Below, piece after piece: positions 17,880-27,349 of a DNA stretch of 64,000 nucleotides. This stretch comes from Butyrivibrio sp. INlla18 (GTDB lineage Bacteria; Bacillota; Clostridia; Lachnospirales; Lachnospiraceae). Below the pieces are notes generated by a model. That model ran no database searches, was not told the DNA's origin, and saw only the letters and a program-made list of their open reading frames with translations. The DNA is taken from positions 1-64,000 of the forward strand of contig NZ_FMXK01000017.1 in NCBI RefSeq assembly GCF_900103635.1. The letters are read 5' to 3'. Within the stretch, counting starts at the first letter, position 1. Each line of letters starts with the position of its first letter. The translations under genes and the position numbers were made by a program.

Positions 17880-19061
17880 TTATTTCACCTTCTTGGATTT
17901 GCTATTTTCATATACTTCCATTGCAATAACTACAGTTATAATCATAGATATCGCGCCCCAAATGTAGACATTAACTACAGCCAATCTTTTGTAGATTGCG
18001 TGAACTAAATTTATTACTGGCACATGAATCAGATATGTATAAGCAGAAAGAGTGCCAAACTGAATCAGTTTCTTAATTGCAACATTATCCCATACTTTTT
18101 CTTTGATAAATGACTCAAGAAATGCTAGGCCAATTACAAGTCCTGCAGCAGGAATTGTGAAATAGAAACCTGATGAAATCATCCACTTCTGAGCATCAGT
18201 AAAGACTACAATCCCAATGTACAAAAGTAGAATAGATATAAGAGCTGAGAATGTAGTTAAAGCATATGCCTTTATCTCTTTACTCTTTATATTTCCCGCT
18301 GTGCCACTACTATTGCTAGGATTCATCTTATATGCATACAGGCATCCTAAGATCAACCCTATTACATAATCTCCAATACGAGATAATGGATTTTCATACA
18401 CATACCAGAATGCCCTCTCTGATCCAAGAGTTTTCACAAACAGAAGATTTTCAATTATCACTAATGCATAGATAATCAGCATGAATAATATCATTCTAAT
18501 TGTAATATTAGTTGATCTTTTATCTGAGAATAATGCCTTGATTCCTTTTAATAGCAATGGTGTCAAAATATAGAAAACCAGCATTGCAGATAAATACCAG
18601 GTAACAATGTTATATTCACTAAATATAGCATTTGTAATACCTTCGCTAGGAAACAAATCTGAAACAAGAAAAATGTTAGATAGGAGTTTTAACACTGCAA
18701 CAATTGCACTTGTTGGAAACTTCGCAATTAACTCTGAAATGTTACTAAATACATATAATCCAAAAGCCACAAAAACCATGACAACATGTAGTGGAAACAG
18801 CTTCTTAATTTTCCTGATACCATAATTAAAGCTCGCTTTCAAAGAACAATCCAATTCTTTATCGTATCCATGAACTGCGTTAAGAAAACCACTGAGAACA
18901 AAAAATACAGCCACCCCCCATCTAGAAAAGGCTCCATCCACTATCAAGCAATGTGATAGAAATATAGATAAAAAGGTTATTGCCCTAAGTATTTGTAGTG
19001 CGTTGAAATATTGTTTTTTCATCTTTAGTCTTACTAAGCAATTTTGGTTTTTATTTTCCAT
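17880..19061 (-). CDS. Acyltransferase 3 family membrane protein
   Basis: This 393-residue protein has about 10 membrane segments and the acyltransferase-3 N-terminal pattern LQILRAITFLSIFLSHC with the conserved His. GVAVFFVLSGFLNAVHGY follows. These enzymes move acetyl or other acyl groups onto sugars of surface polymers at the membrane. It is the first gene of the minus-strand glycan run and starts after an AGGTG at ATG 19061. A start at the MKKQYF methionine is possible but has no ribosome site. It is clearly related to the acyltransferase at 40273-41388 and to a remnant at 27350-27549. Confidence 0.88.
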   Translation of the reverse strand: MENKNQNCLVRLKMKKQYFNALQILRAITFLSIFLSHCLIVDGAFSRWGVAVFFVLSGFLNAVHGYDKELDCSLKASFNYGIRKIKKLFPLHVVMVFVAFGLYVFSNISELIAKFPTSAIVAVLKLLSNIFLVSDLFPSEGITNAIFSEYNIVTWYLSAMLVFYILTPLLLKGIKALFSDKRSTNITIRMILFMLIIYALVIIENLLFVKTLGSERAFWYVYENPLSRIGDYVIGLILGCLYAYKMNPSNSSGTAGNIKSKEIKAYALTTFSALISILLLYIGIVVFTDAQKWMISSGFYFTIPAAGLVIGLAFLESFIKEKVWDNVAIKKLIQFGTLSAYTYLIHVPVINLVHAIYKRLAVVNVYIWGAISMIITVVIAMEVYENSKSKKVK

Positions 19062-19147
19062 AACACCTGCAATAATTTTTATTCAAATTATTTATAAATA
19101 ATATAAATAGTCAAATTATAGTGATTTTACTCGACACAAAAAATATA

Positions 19148-20029
19148 CTATCCAAAGTCACTGATTTCATGCGTTCTCTCCAATCTGAGAACATAGAACA
19201 CATCTCCTTCTCTATATCCAAAACATCTTTTAGGATTTATACAACGAAACTTACATATTGTTTTATCCTTAAATACAGTATTAAAAAAACAATCGTGCCT
19301 ATCTGATGATGGTGAATATTTCTTGTAGTGCAATGAATCATCTTCTAATATCTCATTCCAAGATAAAAAACTGATAAATTTATCGAAACTATTTATAAAG
19401 TCCGCTATTTCTTTTTTTTCAAGTCTTCCAGTCCCATATTCCTGATGCATTTTTGAAAAATCAAGTCTAGTATTTCTATACCTTAACCTCAAATACTCAT
19501 CGCCATCTATTTCGCCACGATTAAATAGTTCTTCTGCTAACATTCTTGGTGAATTGATTGAATAAAGATTTTGAATTGTTCCATTATCAAGACATATTTC
19601 TAACATCTTATTATCATATTGCCCAGACTTGGAAAAAGATAATAGTATACCATTATTTATCGTTGCCCTAGCTACAGAAGACCCGGTAACATTCTCATCA
19701 TTCAAACAGCATTCTTTTTCATTATCACTAATCGTCCAAAACGGCTCATGATTACACATGTCCAATAAATTTATTTTTAGTTTTCTCAATAAATCATTGT
19801 TCCCATTCCCCTTGTTACTTCTATATCTTAAAAGTGCGCTAAAAGGGTCAGTACAAGTAATTCTATATTCATATAAATTATATTTTTTTAATAGATTGTA
19901 TCCTTTGTTTTTTAACGAACTCAAAACATACACAAAATCCTTATTTAGGCTCAGAAATTCCTCTATATCATCATATTGCCCCATCAAAGAGAGTTCATTT
20001 ACATATGCATCTCGATTATTCATATTCAA
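19148..20029 (-). CDS. Unknown protein, third gene of a DUF262/DUF3696 operon
   Basis: This 293-residue soluble protein is not one I recognise. It is rich in charged and aromatic residues, has no membrane segment, and ends with an FRCINPKRCFGYREGDVFYVLR beta-like stretch. A few Cys and His residues occur (HDCFF near 250, CKFRCINPKRC near 268) but no firm metal site. It starts inside the end of the ATPase gene (14-base overlap), so the two are co-translated. In this setting it may be the effector or a specificity subunit of a defence module (inference only). Confidence 0.6.
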   Translation of the reverse strand: MNMNNRDAYVNELSLMGQYDDIEEFLSLNKDFVYVLSSLKNKGYNLLKKYNLYEYRITCTDPFSALLRYRSNKGNGNNDLLRKLKINLLDMCNHEPFWTISDNEKECCLNDENVTGSSVARATINNGILLSFSKSGQYDNKMLEICLDNGTIQNLYSINSPRMLAEELFNRGEIDGDEYLRLRYRNTRLDFSKMHQEYGTGRLEKKEIADFINSFDKFISFLSWNEILEDDSLHYKKYSPSSDRHDCFFNTVFKDKTICKFRCINPKRCFGYREGDVFYVLRLERTHEISDFG

Positions 20030-20996
20030 ACCCTAATAAAACGTCCAAGTCGTCATCATACTGATCAAATAGACCTTTTTCTTGGTTTAAAACTATCCCT
20101 TCTTTAGTAAAATTTATAATGATAGGATAAGATATTCCATCTTCTTTTTTTAAAAAAAACACGGCAATATCTTGTGGATATATCTTACTAGTTTTCAAAG
20201 ATTTTCTTATTCCATTAAATATATGATCGCTATGCGTCTCTATCAATATTTGTAACCCTTTGGATGCCATAAATACAAAAAATTCTACAAATCTTGACTG
20301 AGCTGCTGGGTGCAAGTATAATTCAGGATTTTCGATTATTAACATATCCTTCTTTGTACACGACAATGCTGCTATTATTATCGTTGCTAAATATGTTACT
20401 CCCGTACCTACATGTATAGCTTTAAAGTCTTTAATATTGTCTTCCGTTCGATAAGATACTTTTACAGTAGTAGTCCCTTCAATACGCTCAGCTGTGATAG
20501 TATATCCACATAGATATGATAACCAATAGTCAACCTGATTTCCTAAATTAACCCCCATATTTTTATCATAAATAAATGCATCTTCTCGTATTTTTTCTAG
20601 TCTCATTCTACTTAAAAAATCAAATGCATATTCTCCATGAACACCTATTTCAGTTTCATCTTCAAGATTCTGCTTATAATCAATATCTGGTCCTTTCCTT
20701 TCAGTGGATAGATAAACTATTCTATCTTCTACTTCAGCACCATCAGAAGTAGCATCAATACATACATCCCCCCTTGTATAGCAATTTTTTACATCTGAAA
20801 GTTGTCCTAATTTAATATATTTACCATTTAGAAAATATGTTTCACCATATTTTTTAGCTTGCTTGTCTGAAAGAAGAGCTTGAATAACCGTCGACTTTCC
20901 AGATGAATTAGGACCGGTAAGTACATTTAATTTTTTAAATACAAACTTTGCGTCTTCAAAACATTTAAAATTTTTTATTTCCAGCTCATTAATCAT
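20016..20996 (-). CDS. AAA ATPase of the DUF3696 / OLD-like type
   Basis: This 326-residue ATPase has Walker A GPNSSGKST at residues 28-36, Walker B LIIENPELYLHP near 215-226, and the ETHSDHIFNGIRKSL block that marks DUF3696 proteins. These belong to the SMC/Rad50/OLD branch of ABC-type ATPases. The fold lacks the long coiled coils of SMC and has no C-terminal TOPRIM domain, so it depends on a partner. It overlaps the DUF262 gene by 8 bases and the next gene by 14. ATPases of this class often drive phage-defence effectors. That role is inferred here. Confidence 0.85.
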   Translation of the reverse strand: MINELEIKNFKCFEDAKFVFKKLNVLTGPNSSGKSTVIQALLSDKQAKKYGETYFLNGKYIKLGQLSDVKNCYTRGDVCIDATSDGAEVEDRIVYLSTERKGPDIDYKQNLEDETEIGVHGEYAFDFLSRMRLEKIREDAFIYDKNMGVNLGNQVDYWLSYLCGYTITAERIEGTTTVKVSYRTEDNIKDFKAIHVGTGVTYLATIIIAALSCTKKDMLIIENPELYLHPAAQSRFVEFFVFMASKGLQILIETHSDHIFNGIRKSLKTSKIYPQDIAVFFLKKEDGISYPIIINFTKEGIVLNQEKGLFDQYDDDLDVLLGFEYE

Positions 20997-22164
20997 TACT
21001 TATTTCCTCATACACACATTTTACTTTATCAAATCGTACCTTTACATTTGTTGCGCTATCAACAGATCTTTGTAATGCAAATAAATACGTAGCATCAGAC
21101 AGCAACTCATCTATTTTATTAACTAACCTTTTCACATCATATTGTTTTTCATCTAGGAGGTAAAACAAATAATATAATGTCTCAAATAAAGTCATACTAA
21201 TAGGCCTTCTAGTTTCATTGTTTCCCTTAAGTCGAAAAGCATCTTCCCCTAATAAACTATAAATTTCTTTCATAACTCTATCAAACTTGACAAAAATCCA
21301 ATCAATTTCACTATCTTGCATATGATTAAGGCTATCCATCACTTTCCCCATTAAATCATCCATATCACTTCTGTAATCTACTAATGTGCCATTTGAATCT
21401 ACCAATTTTTTTTCATTAACCATACAGAACGCAATTGCTCTTAAAACTATATACTTATCTTTCATATGCCTGTCAGATATAGCTCTTCCTGTTGCATTCT
21501 TAAAACTATCTAATTTTGTAATATTATCAAGCAATATTGTTGCTTTTCCTTGATACAGTGCATTTCGCATCTCCTGCTTATTTAATGGTGTCCCCCCACG
21601 ATTTACTCTATCAAAGATATCGAATCTTATACGATCAGGCGTAGGATGCTTAATCACTTGAATCATTAATTGGTAATCTTCTATAGTTGCTGCATATTTA
21701 GGATATTCATTTTCTATATCCTTAAATTTTTTTCCATTGAGTTCATTTAATATTTTAAGTTTTTCAAGTTTAAACTCATTATCAAGAAATTTGACAAAAG
21801 TTGTAAGACGCTGACGACCATCCACTACTATCATTTTTCCATCTCTATTCTCAGCGAGATATATAAGCGGTAAGGGAATCCCCATAACTACTGATTCTAT
21901 TAGTTCCGACATCTGTCTTCTTGTCCAAACAAAATTTCTTTGAAATGATGGATCAAGACAAATTTTATCATTATGATATTTTCTCAACATCTCAAAAACC
22001 GAGTACTGCTCGCGTTCTATCTTGATTGTAATATTAGGATAATTTTCCTCTGTTTCTCCATCAGCATCTGTCTTTAACGTATTGTAGTCTTCAACTCCAT
22101 CATCGTCTAAGACTTCACGAATATTTTTTTCTACATTATTATCCATTCTATTCTTGTCTCCCAT
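20989..22164 (-). CDS. DUF262 (GmrSD-like) protein
   Basis: This 391-residue protein has the DUF262 core: LDPSFQRNFVWTRRQMSELI near residues 66-85, GIPLPLIYLAE, and VVDGRQRLTTFVKFL near 115, a variant of the DGQQR motif that binds or cleaves nucleotides. FDRVNRGGTPLNKQEMRNALY near 185 is also typical. DUF262 is the N-terminal domain of the modification-dependent restriction protein GmrS and of SspE-like defence proteins. The HNH DUF1524 half found in many relatives is absent. It heads the three-gene operon with overlapping stops and starts. An internal ATG at 22146 is an alternative start after GGGAG. Confidence 0.85.
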   Translation of the reverse strand: MGDKNRMDNNVEKNIREVLDDDGVEDYNTLKTDADGETEENYPNITIKIEREQYSVFEMLRKYHNDKICLDPSFQRNFVWTRRQMSELIESVVMGIPLPLIYLAENRDGKMIVVDGRQRLTTFVKFLDNEFKLEKLKILNELNGKKFKDIENEYPKYAATIEDYQLMIQVIKHPTPDRIRFDIFDRVNRGGTPLNKQEMRNALYQGKATILLDNITKLDSFKNATGRAISDRHMKDKYIVLRAIAFCMVNEKKLVDSNGTLVDYRSDMDDLMGKVMDSLNHMQDSEIDWIFVKFDRVMKEIYSLLGEDAFRLKGNNETRRPISMTLFETLYYLFYLLDEKQYDVKRLVNKIDELLSDATYLFALQRSVDSATNVKVRFDKVKCVYEEISND

Positions 22165-22325
22165 CCGTTATACTTGTGAACCATTTCACAACATAAAAAA
22201 GCAATTACTCAGCATTTAATCATTTAGTTAAACATATAACTATTCCATTTATTAGTGCGTTCATTGAACGATTTAGAATAATATCATCACTTCCGTAATC
22301 ACATTTCCAACTTAATTTCTACATT

Positions 22326-24248
22326 CTAGTAATCGCTTATTTTCATTTGTCGTGGCTTTTGCAAAGCTTTTTCTACCAAACTTTTATCGTCATAATTATT
22401 GTAGTGTTCCTCTAATTTGTCTTTCAATCCAAACAGCTTAATTTTTGCAGTTTGAACCAATTGGCCATACGTCACAACATCAATTAATCCATCTTCATTT
22501 TCTCTATGTGATGCCAAATCGCCTATTCTTGAGCCAACAACAAATGCATGTATTAATGCTGACTTGTGTAAAACACCTGATTTTTTTATTTGATGAACAT
22601 AGTCTTCTGCCTGAATAACCTCTTTAGTTCCAATTTCAAATCCGCCTCTCTTTAATTCAATAATGAGAATTTGATCTGGTTTCATTATTCCTCCTGCCTC
22701 AGTATCAATTCTTTCTGAGCACACAGCTCGAATAGTTGACCGATTAAGGCAGACAATATCTGGTCGTTTGTGAAGATTTGCTACTGCAGTAACATCATAC
22801 TCCTCTTCATTAAACAAAGTTTTTATCACTGTACCCAATGCTTTATTTGAAGTAAACATTGGCGAATCAAACTCAGCCCCAAATAACCACTTTGCATTCA
22901 ATACCATAGGATGTAATGTATGCAATTCATCCGTTTTATCATCTTCATAAATACGTTCTATTGCCTCTAGAACTATAATTCTCTTATCTATTTCATCCAT
23001 GACTGAAATTACATCTTTGATATCCCAATTTTTTAGCAATTCTGTCAAATTATCCAATTCAAATGTTGACATGTTGCTAAGCCTTTCTAACAGTTCTGTT
23101 CCTCTCTGAGCTTGTTGTATTTGTAATAAAGCATCAACAGATAAACTTAATACTTCAGCTGAAATCATAGGATTCTTTATTGTCATCGAGTTCATAAACA
23201 AAGAAACAGCTCTCTTATCTGAAACTGACAAATTTTCTAAAGTATCCCTTTTTTCCTCAATAATTTCTTTTTCTAGTTCTAATACTGCATCAGTCATTAG
23301 TTCATTTGCAAGTTTTCCAACTATTTTTCCCACTTCAAAATATACGTTATCCATCAAGTTCGTATCATAAAATCCAGACCAATCCGGCAAAACATCATTT
23401 ATTATTCTCTCATCGCATGACTGTACTATAATTGTATACCGCTTCGCAAACTTATACCTTGCATCCATAAATTGATGTTTGCCATACGTCCAAGATGGCC
23501 CCCCCACAAGTCTTCCACTTATCCAAAAGGCCACGCCATGTTGTCTAGAAACATGCGCTGTTTTTGTCGAATCAATGATAGCTATATCAAGTTCCACGCC
23601 ATCAGTCGTTTGAACAGTTAGTTTCCCGCAAACGTCATCACATGATGCTAAATCAAGTACTTTCCCGTTAATTTTCACTTCAAATTGTGGATCATAAATA
23701 AAACGTGCAGATAATATTTCTCTAATATTTTCTAAATCAGGATGATTTCTTTCAACATACGTACTTACAACTGTTCCATGTCCTTTTCGTTCTATACTAT
23801 CCTTTGAAACAATTTTATATGGCATATTACCAGATGTTACAGCAATAGAATATCTACATCCAACACCATTTTTCCATGTTTCAACCTCATATTTGTTAGA
23901 AAAGCAAAGCATCCCGTGCCTTCCAACGCCATTTCTTCCAAATGCTATTCTTGGAGCAACTACTGCATTCTTAATATCTGGAAAAATAACTTTTTTACCT
24001 TGATGCTTTTCACGATTATAATTTAACGTCATCCATCTTTCCAAAAATTCATCATCAGTCATTCCGCACCCATCATCAGAAACGCAAATATATTTATCAT
24101 CCTCACTAACAGGAATCTTTATTTCCACATTTAAAGCCCCTGCATCCCATGCATTAGCAACTAATTCTGTAAGTGCAATGTCTGGAGAACTTGTAATCAG
24201 TCTATTATTTCTAAAAATATAATCATCTTCAAAGCGTATCTTATCCAT
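22326..24248 (-). CDS. GHKL (Hsp90/MORC-like) ATPase fused to a PD-(D/E)XK-like domain
   Basis: This 640-residue protein begins with a GHKL ATP-binding domain: N-box ALTELVANAWDAGA near residues 25-38, DDGCGMTDDEF near 58, and FGRNGVGRHGM near 103-113. A transducer-like region and a helical middle (about 290-460) follow. The C-terminal part has RPDIVCLN, then about 25 residues later QILIIELKRGGFEIG, then a helix with QAEDYVHQI. This matches the D...ExK core of a PD-(D/E)XK nuclease, resembling Shedu-type domains. ATP-driven clamping coupled to DNA cleavage is a reasonable model and an inference. It is transcribed alone, 161 bases upstream of the DUF262 operon. Confidence 0.75.
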   Translation of the reverse strand: MDKIRFEDDYIFRNNRLITSSPDIALTELVANAWDAGALNVEIKIPVSEDDKYICVSDDGCGMTDDEFLERWMTLNYNREKHQGKKVIFPDIKNAVVAPRIAFGRNGVGRHGMLCFSNKYEVETWKNGVGCRYSIAVTSGNMPYKIVSKDSIERKGHGTVVSTYVERNHPDLENIREILSARFIYDPQFEVKINGKVLDLASCDDVCGKLTVQTTDGVELDIAIIDSTKTAHVSRQHGVAFWISGRLVGGPSWTYGKHQFMDARYKFAKRYTIIVQSCDERIINDVLPDWSGFYDTNLMDNVYFEVGKIVGKLANELMTDAVLELEKEIIEEKRDTLENLSVSDKRAVSLFMNSMTIKNPMISAEVLSLSVDALLQIQQAQRGTELLERLSNMSTFELDNLTELLKNWDIKDVISVMDEIDKRIIVLEAIERIYEDDKTDELHTLHPMVLNAKWLFGAEFDSPMFTSNKALGTVIKTLFNEEEYDVTAVANLHKRPDIVCLNRSTIRAVCSERIDTEAGGIMKPDQILIIELKRGGFEIGTKEVIQAEDYVHQIKKSGVLHKSALIHAFVVGSRIGDLASHRENEDGLIDVVTYGQLVQTAKIKLFGLKDKLEEHYNNYDDKSLVEKALQKPRQMKISDY

Positions 24249-24699
24249 ATTCTTCCTTTTTTATCGATTATATATAAGTCTATCCAAAAATAGTATTCAA
24301 AGCACAATTTATTCTATCACAAAGAGATTCTGTATGGAATTCTGTACTAGCCTACAAACTACCACTTTCATTCAATTATAATAAGCATATCTCTTTAGCA
24401 TTTTTAAATATATTGATTTTCAATTAAGTTAATAGCCTAAATTCATTTCTTTGATAAAAGATGTTTTCTAATAAGTCACATGATTGAAATAATGATACAA
24501 AACGCACTAGCACCTAGAAAATTTAGCGCTTATAAAAGCAAAAAAGATGGCATATTATGCCATCTTCTGAATATATAGTCTATAACAGATAATTTAACCC
24601 TCATCTATGTAGTTAGCCTTATATAATTAGCCAAAACTACTAACGTATAGCACTCATTTTATTATGCCATATTTATGCGTAGCCTTATTTATGGTGACA
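24249..24699. other. Intergenic region with one terminator
   Basis: These 451 AT-rich bases separate the GHKL gene from the next minus-strand gene. A hairpin at 24546-24566 is the only structure I can support. No reading frame with recognisable protein content was seen on either strand. The promoter of the GHKL gene should lie in the part near 24260-24340. Confidence 0.6.
24539..24567 (-). terminator. Rho-independent terminator
   Basis: The stem AAGATGGCATA / TATGCCATCTT is followed on the minus strand by a run of six T. It lies about 130 bases after the stop of the gene at 24700-25461 and should end that transcript. Confidence 0.75.
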
Positions 24700-25461
24700 T
24701 TAAATATACGCATGCTGGGACGCTTTTGTAATTGTACATTCAGCAAAATAATCTGGATTTCCATCCACTTTCTTCCATTCATTAGCTACTAACATGATAC
24801 CAAGATACTTTGGACGCAAGCTCTTATAGTGTTTATGCACATGCCAAAAATCTTTTTTATTCGTAAAATTAACTTTAACGTGATAACATTTCTGACCAGG
24901 TTTATACATAGGTATATTAAGCAAAAAAGCTAATTCGTCCTTCACCTTATGAAAACATGTAGTCTCAACAACATAAAAACCCTCTGGATTCATAACAAAA
25001 TCCATGTAATTTTCTTTGCAGCGCATAAATTCTCCAAATGAGCTATCTCCAATTCTAGCACTTGGATTACTCATAGCATCTATATACGACGCATATATTG
25101 TTTTTAGTGTCATAGGTGGAATTCTAGAACCACTTCCAACAGCTCCCCCACCTCCATCAATATGACCATGTTCTCGAGGATTATCATTTCCTCGCATTAT
25201 ACGTTCTTTGAAGTCATTATATAAAAACTTATCATCATCATAGGCATCTTTGTTATAGACAACATCTTCACGAAGGCATTCTGCATATGCATGATCAGCT
25301 CGTCTTATACTTCTAAAATGTGCAGAAGCATCCCCCATTGACACTATTGTCATTTTCGCAGTACAGCCTTCATTATTACAGTAAAACGGTATTTTGCTAT
25401 ATACGTCGGTTGCTTTAACTTGTTTCCCTGATGGATTCCACATTCTTGCTATAGATGCCAT
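24700..25461 (-). CDS. Unknown protein with N-terminal Cys/His motif
   Basis: This 253-residue soluble protein starts at ATG 25461, chosen because AGGAGG lies seven bases upstream. Near residue 30 it has CNNEGCTAKM and about 20 residues later HF, a Cys-Cys-His pattern like the zinc-binding N terminus of CoiA-like nucleases. No nuclease core is evident after it. A Gly-rich stretch (HIDGGGGAVGSGSR) lies near 105, and the C-terminal half has several His residues (CYHVKVNF, FWHVHKHYKSL). I cannot assign a function. It is single in its transcript inside a run of defence-type genes. Confidence 0.6.
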   Translation of the reverse strand: MASIARMWNPSGKQVKATDVYSKIPFYCNNEGCTAKMTIVSMGDASAHFRSIRRADHAYAECLREDVVYNKDAYDDDKFLYNDFKERIMRGNDNPREHGHIDGGGGAVGSGSRIPPMTLKTIYASYIDAMSNPSARIGDSSFGEFMRCKENYMDFVMNPEGFYVVETTCFHKVKDELAFLLNIPMYKPGQKCYHVKVNFTNKKDFWHVHKHYKSLRPKYLGIMLVANEWKKVDGNPDYFAECTITKASQHAYI

Positions 25462-25792
25462 AAACACCTCCTAATAACCTTACGCTTTAAACATTGCAAC
25501 AAATACCATTCACATCGACATATTACTAGTAACTGCCATATTTTTATCATATATCTCGATTTTACGTCTTACACTATCATCAGCATGTTCACAAATCACA
25601 TACTCGCGCTACATTATATAAATCCATTATGAACTTTTGTACATCGCTTATCCGCTGAATCATTTTAGAACTATTCTTGATAAATAGGGCATACATCACT
25701 GAATTTATTGTAAACGCATAAAAAAGGCCTGAAAACAACTCCAGACCCCAAACTAATTCTTATATTCTTTGGTAATTCCAAATCAGTGCACT
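25462..25792. other. Intergenic region upstream of the Cys/His gene
   Basis: These 331 bases hold a terminator at 25720-25748 for the operon upstream. The part next to 25461 should contain the promoter of the following gene. Nothing else is visible. Confidence 0.55.
25720..25748 (-). terminator. Rho-independent terminator
   Basis: On the minus strand GGTCTG and CAGGCC form a short stem with one G-T pair, followed directly by six T. It ends the ImmA/IrrE-membrane protein transcript 45 bases after its last stop. Confidence 0.65.
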
Positions 25793-26326
25793 TTACAACT
25801 CTTGCTTTTCTTTTTTCTTATGATCATTATAATCCTGCATAGACTGAATAATCTTCATTCTATGTTTTTCTTCTTTTTTATTAAACAAATATTTCGCTAT
25901 AATTTTAGGTAAAACCCATATTGCCGCTGCGCTTTCAATAAGCATCCCACCTATTGCAACAACAGTTTTAGGATCATTCACCCCTTTTATAACAGCTACT
26001 ATACAAACAAAACATAATGAAATAACGATAAGCATCAATATACCCATTATCACCCAAAAGAAATGCTTTTTTAACGATGTCTTTGCCTCTTCACTCTTTT
26101 TCATTGCGTTAGTAAAAACATCCAAATACTCAATGAACTTTTCGTCCATCTTCATGTATGATTCTTCAAATAAGCTTTTTATCTCTCTTGATTCTTTTGA
26201 TATTTGCTTTTCTGGGTTTGATGATCCACCATCATCAGCTACCACACTCGTAATGTCATTAGGAACATCCGAAGCAGCTACACTATTGCTAATTACGACA
26301 TCTATTTTTTCTTCTTTACTGGGCAT
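25793..26326 (-). CDS. Two-helix membrane protein, partner of the ImmA/IrrE-like gene
   Basis: This 177-residue protein has a polar, acidic N-terminal half of about 80 residues. A helix rich in Lys/Glu follows, then two membrane segments near residues 88-112 and 118-140, and a basic C-terminal tail. No known family was recognised. The gene overlaps the peptidase gene by 11 bases, so the pair is co-translated. A membrane target or effector controlled by the peptidase is possible (inference). Confidence 0.65.
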   Translation of the reverse strand: MPSKEEKIDVVISNSVAASDVPNDITSVVADDGGSSNPEKQISKESREIKSLFEESYMKMDEKFIEYLDVFTNAMKKSEEAKTSLKKHFFWVIMGILMLIVISLCFVCIVAVIKGVNDPKTVVAIGGMLIESAAAIWVLPKIIAKYLFNKKEEKHRMKIIQSMQDYNDHKKKEKQEL

Positions 26327-26903
26327 ATCCTATCTCTTCCAACCTTCTCTCGATTGTCTCTTTTTCTACAAAAAAATCAGAAGAGACTTTATTAACTATT
26401 TCATCAATATTCTCCAGTTTATTTACTAATATATATCTGTGTAAAATATCTTCAGGTAATATTAGATTGGCAGCAAAAAAATCTGCTTTATCTTCCATTT
26501 CTTTCTGTTCTTTAGAAACATTGCTATTTTTTGTCATATACCTTTCATAGAAATTAGATTCATCATTGCAATGTAACATAAAATGTCCAATCTCATGTGC
26601 GACTGTAAACATTTGCCTCTGAGGAATTTCATCTTTTTTGACAAAGATAACTCTTTGATACTGCTCACCCTCAACACTAATCGGCTCTATCCCATCCCAC
26701 AAAATACCAGAAATGGCGTCATCTTGAAAAGAAGCGTATTTTATGGCAAAGCTAAGTTTTTTGGCTATATCAAAGACATTGATAGGATATTTGTCGATTC
26801 CATTCTGCGCTAAGATAATTTTTACAGCCTCTGGTATGTAACTATCATTTCTAATATTTTTTCGTATTTCTTTAACATATTCCGGAACTTGCAGTTTACC
26901 CAT
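26316..26903 (-). CDS. ImmA/IrrE family metallopeptidase-like protein
   Basis: This 195-residue protein carries the zinc-peptidase motif HEIGH in MFTVAHEIGHFMLH near residue 100. Further on, EMEDKADFFAANLILPE near 138 supplies the third ligand region. These features are diagnostic for ImmA/IrrE (COG2856). Family members cleave repressors (ImmA on ImmR) or act within toxin-antitoxin and defence modules. No HTH repressor is fused or adjacent. The only partner is the membrane protein sharing its 3' end. Confidence 0.88.
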   Translation of the reverse strand: MGKLQVPEYVKEIRKNIRNDSYIPEAVKIILAQNGIDKYPINVFDIAKKLSFAIKYASFQDDAISGILWDGIEPISVEGEQYQRVIFVKKDEIPQRQMFTVAHEIGHFMLHCNDESNFYERYMTKNSNVSKEQKEMEDKADFFAANLILPEDILHRYILVNKLENIDEIVNKVSSDFFVEKETIERRLEEIGYAQ

Positions 26904-27035
26904 TGTTTTCTAACCTCAAAAAAGACCAACCTACAATTGTATAATATCATATAACCTAACGAGTTTATCATAAAAAGCAAAAATATTATACCATTTTTAT
27001 TTTCAATTCATATTAGTCTATTATTTTGTATCACC

Positions 27036-27308
27036 TTAATCCCACATAAAAGTACAGCTTTCTGCATTGTCACCCCTATTGATATACCTTTCGAATTTTT
27101 TTAGCCCCAAGCCCTTTACCACCTTAATATAATTCATATATTCTAGAACATCATTTTTACTCATTCCTCCCATTTTATAACGATGTTCCATTTCACCTAA
27201 TCCTACTCTTAATGCAATCAAAACCTTTCCATACTCAGTAAATCTGTCTAAAAAGCCTTTAATATCCTCAGTATTTATCGTTTCCAAATTATCCAAGACA
27301 AATAGCAT
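27036..27308 (-). pseudogene. Remnant of a STAND/NB-ARC NTPase
   Basis: This 90-residue frame begins with a Walker B-like LFVLDNLETI. It continues with KVLIALRVGLGEMEHRYKMG, matching the sensor region of NB-ARC/STAND ATPases (usually ITSR-x-GLGE). The Walker A part and all downstream sensor repeats are missing, and an in-frame stop precedes the start. Such NTPases are common in phage defence. This piece is a decayed fragment and is unlikely to act. Confidence 0.65.
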
Positions 27309-27349
27309 ATTAAACTATCCAAAACTCAATCTGATATTATTTATCAAGA

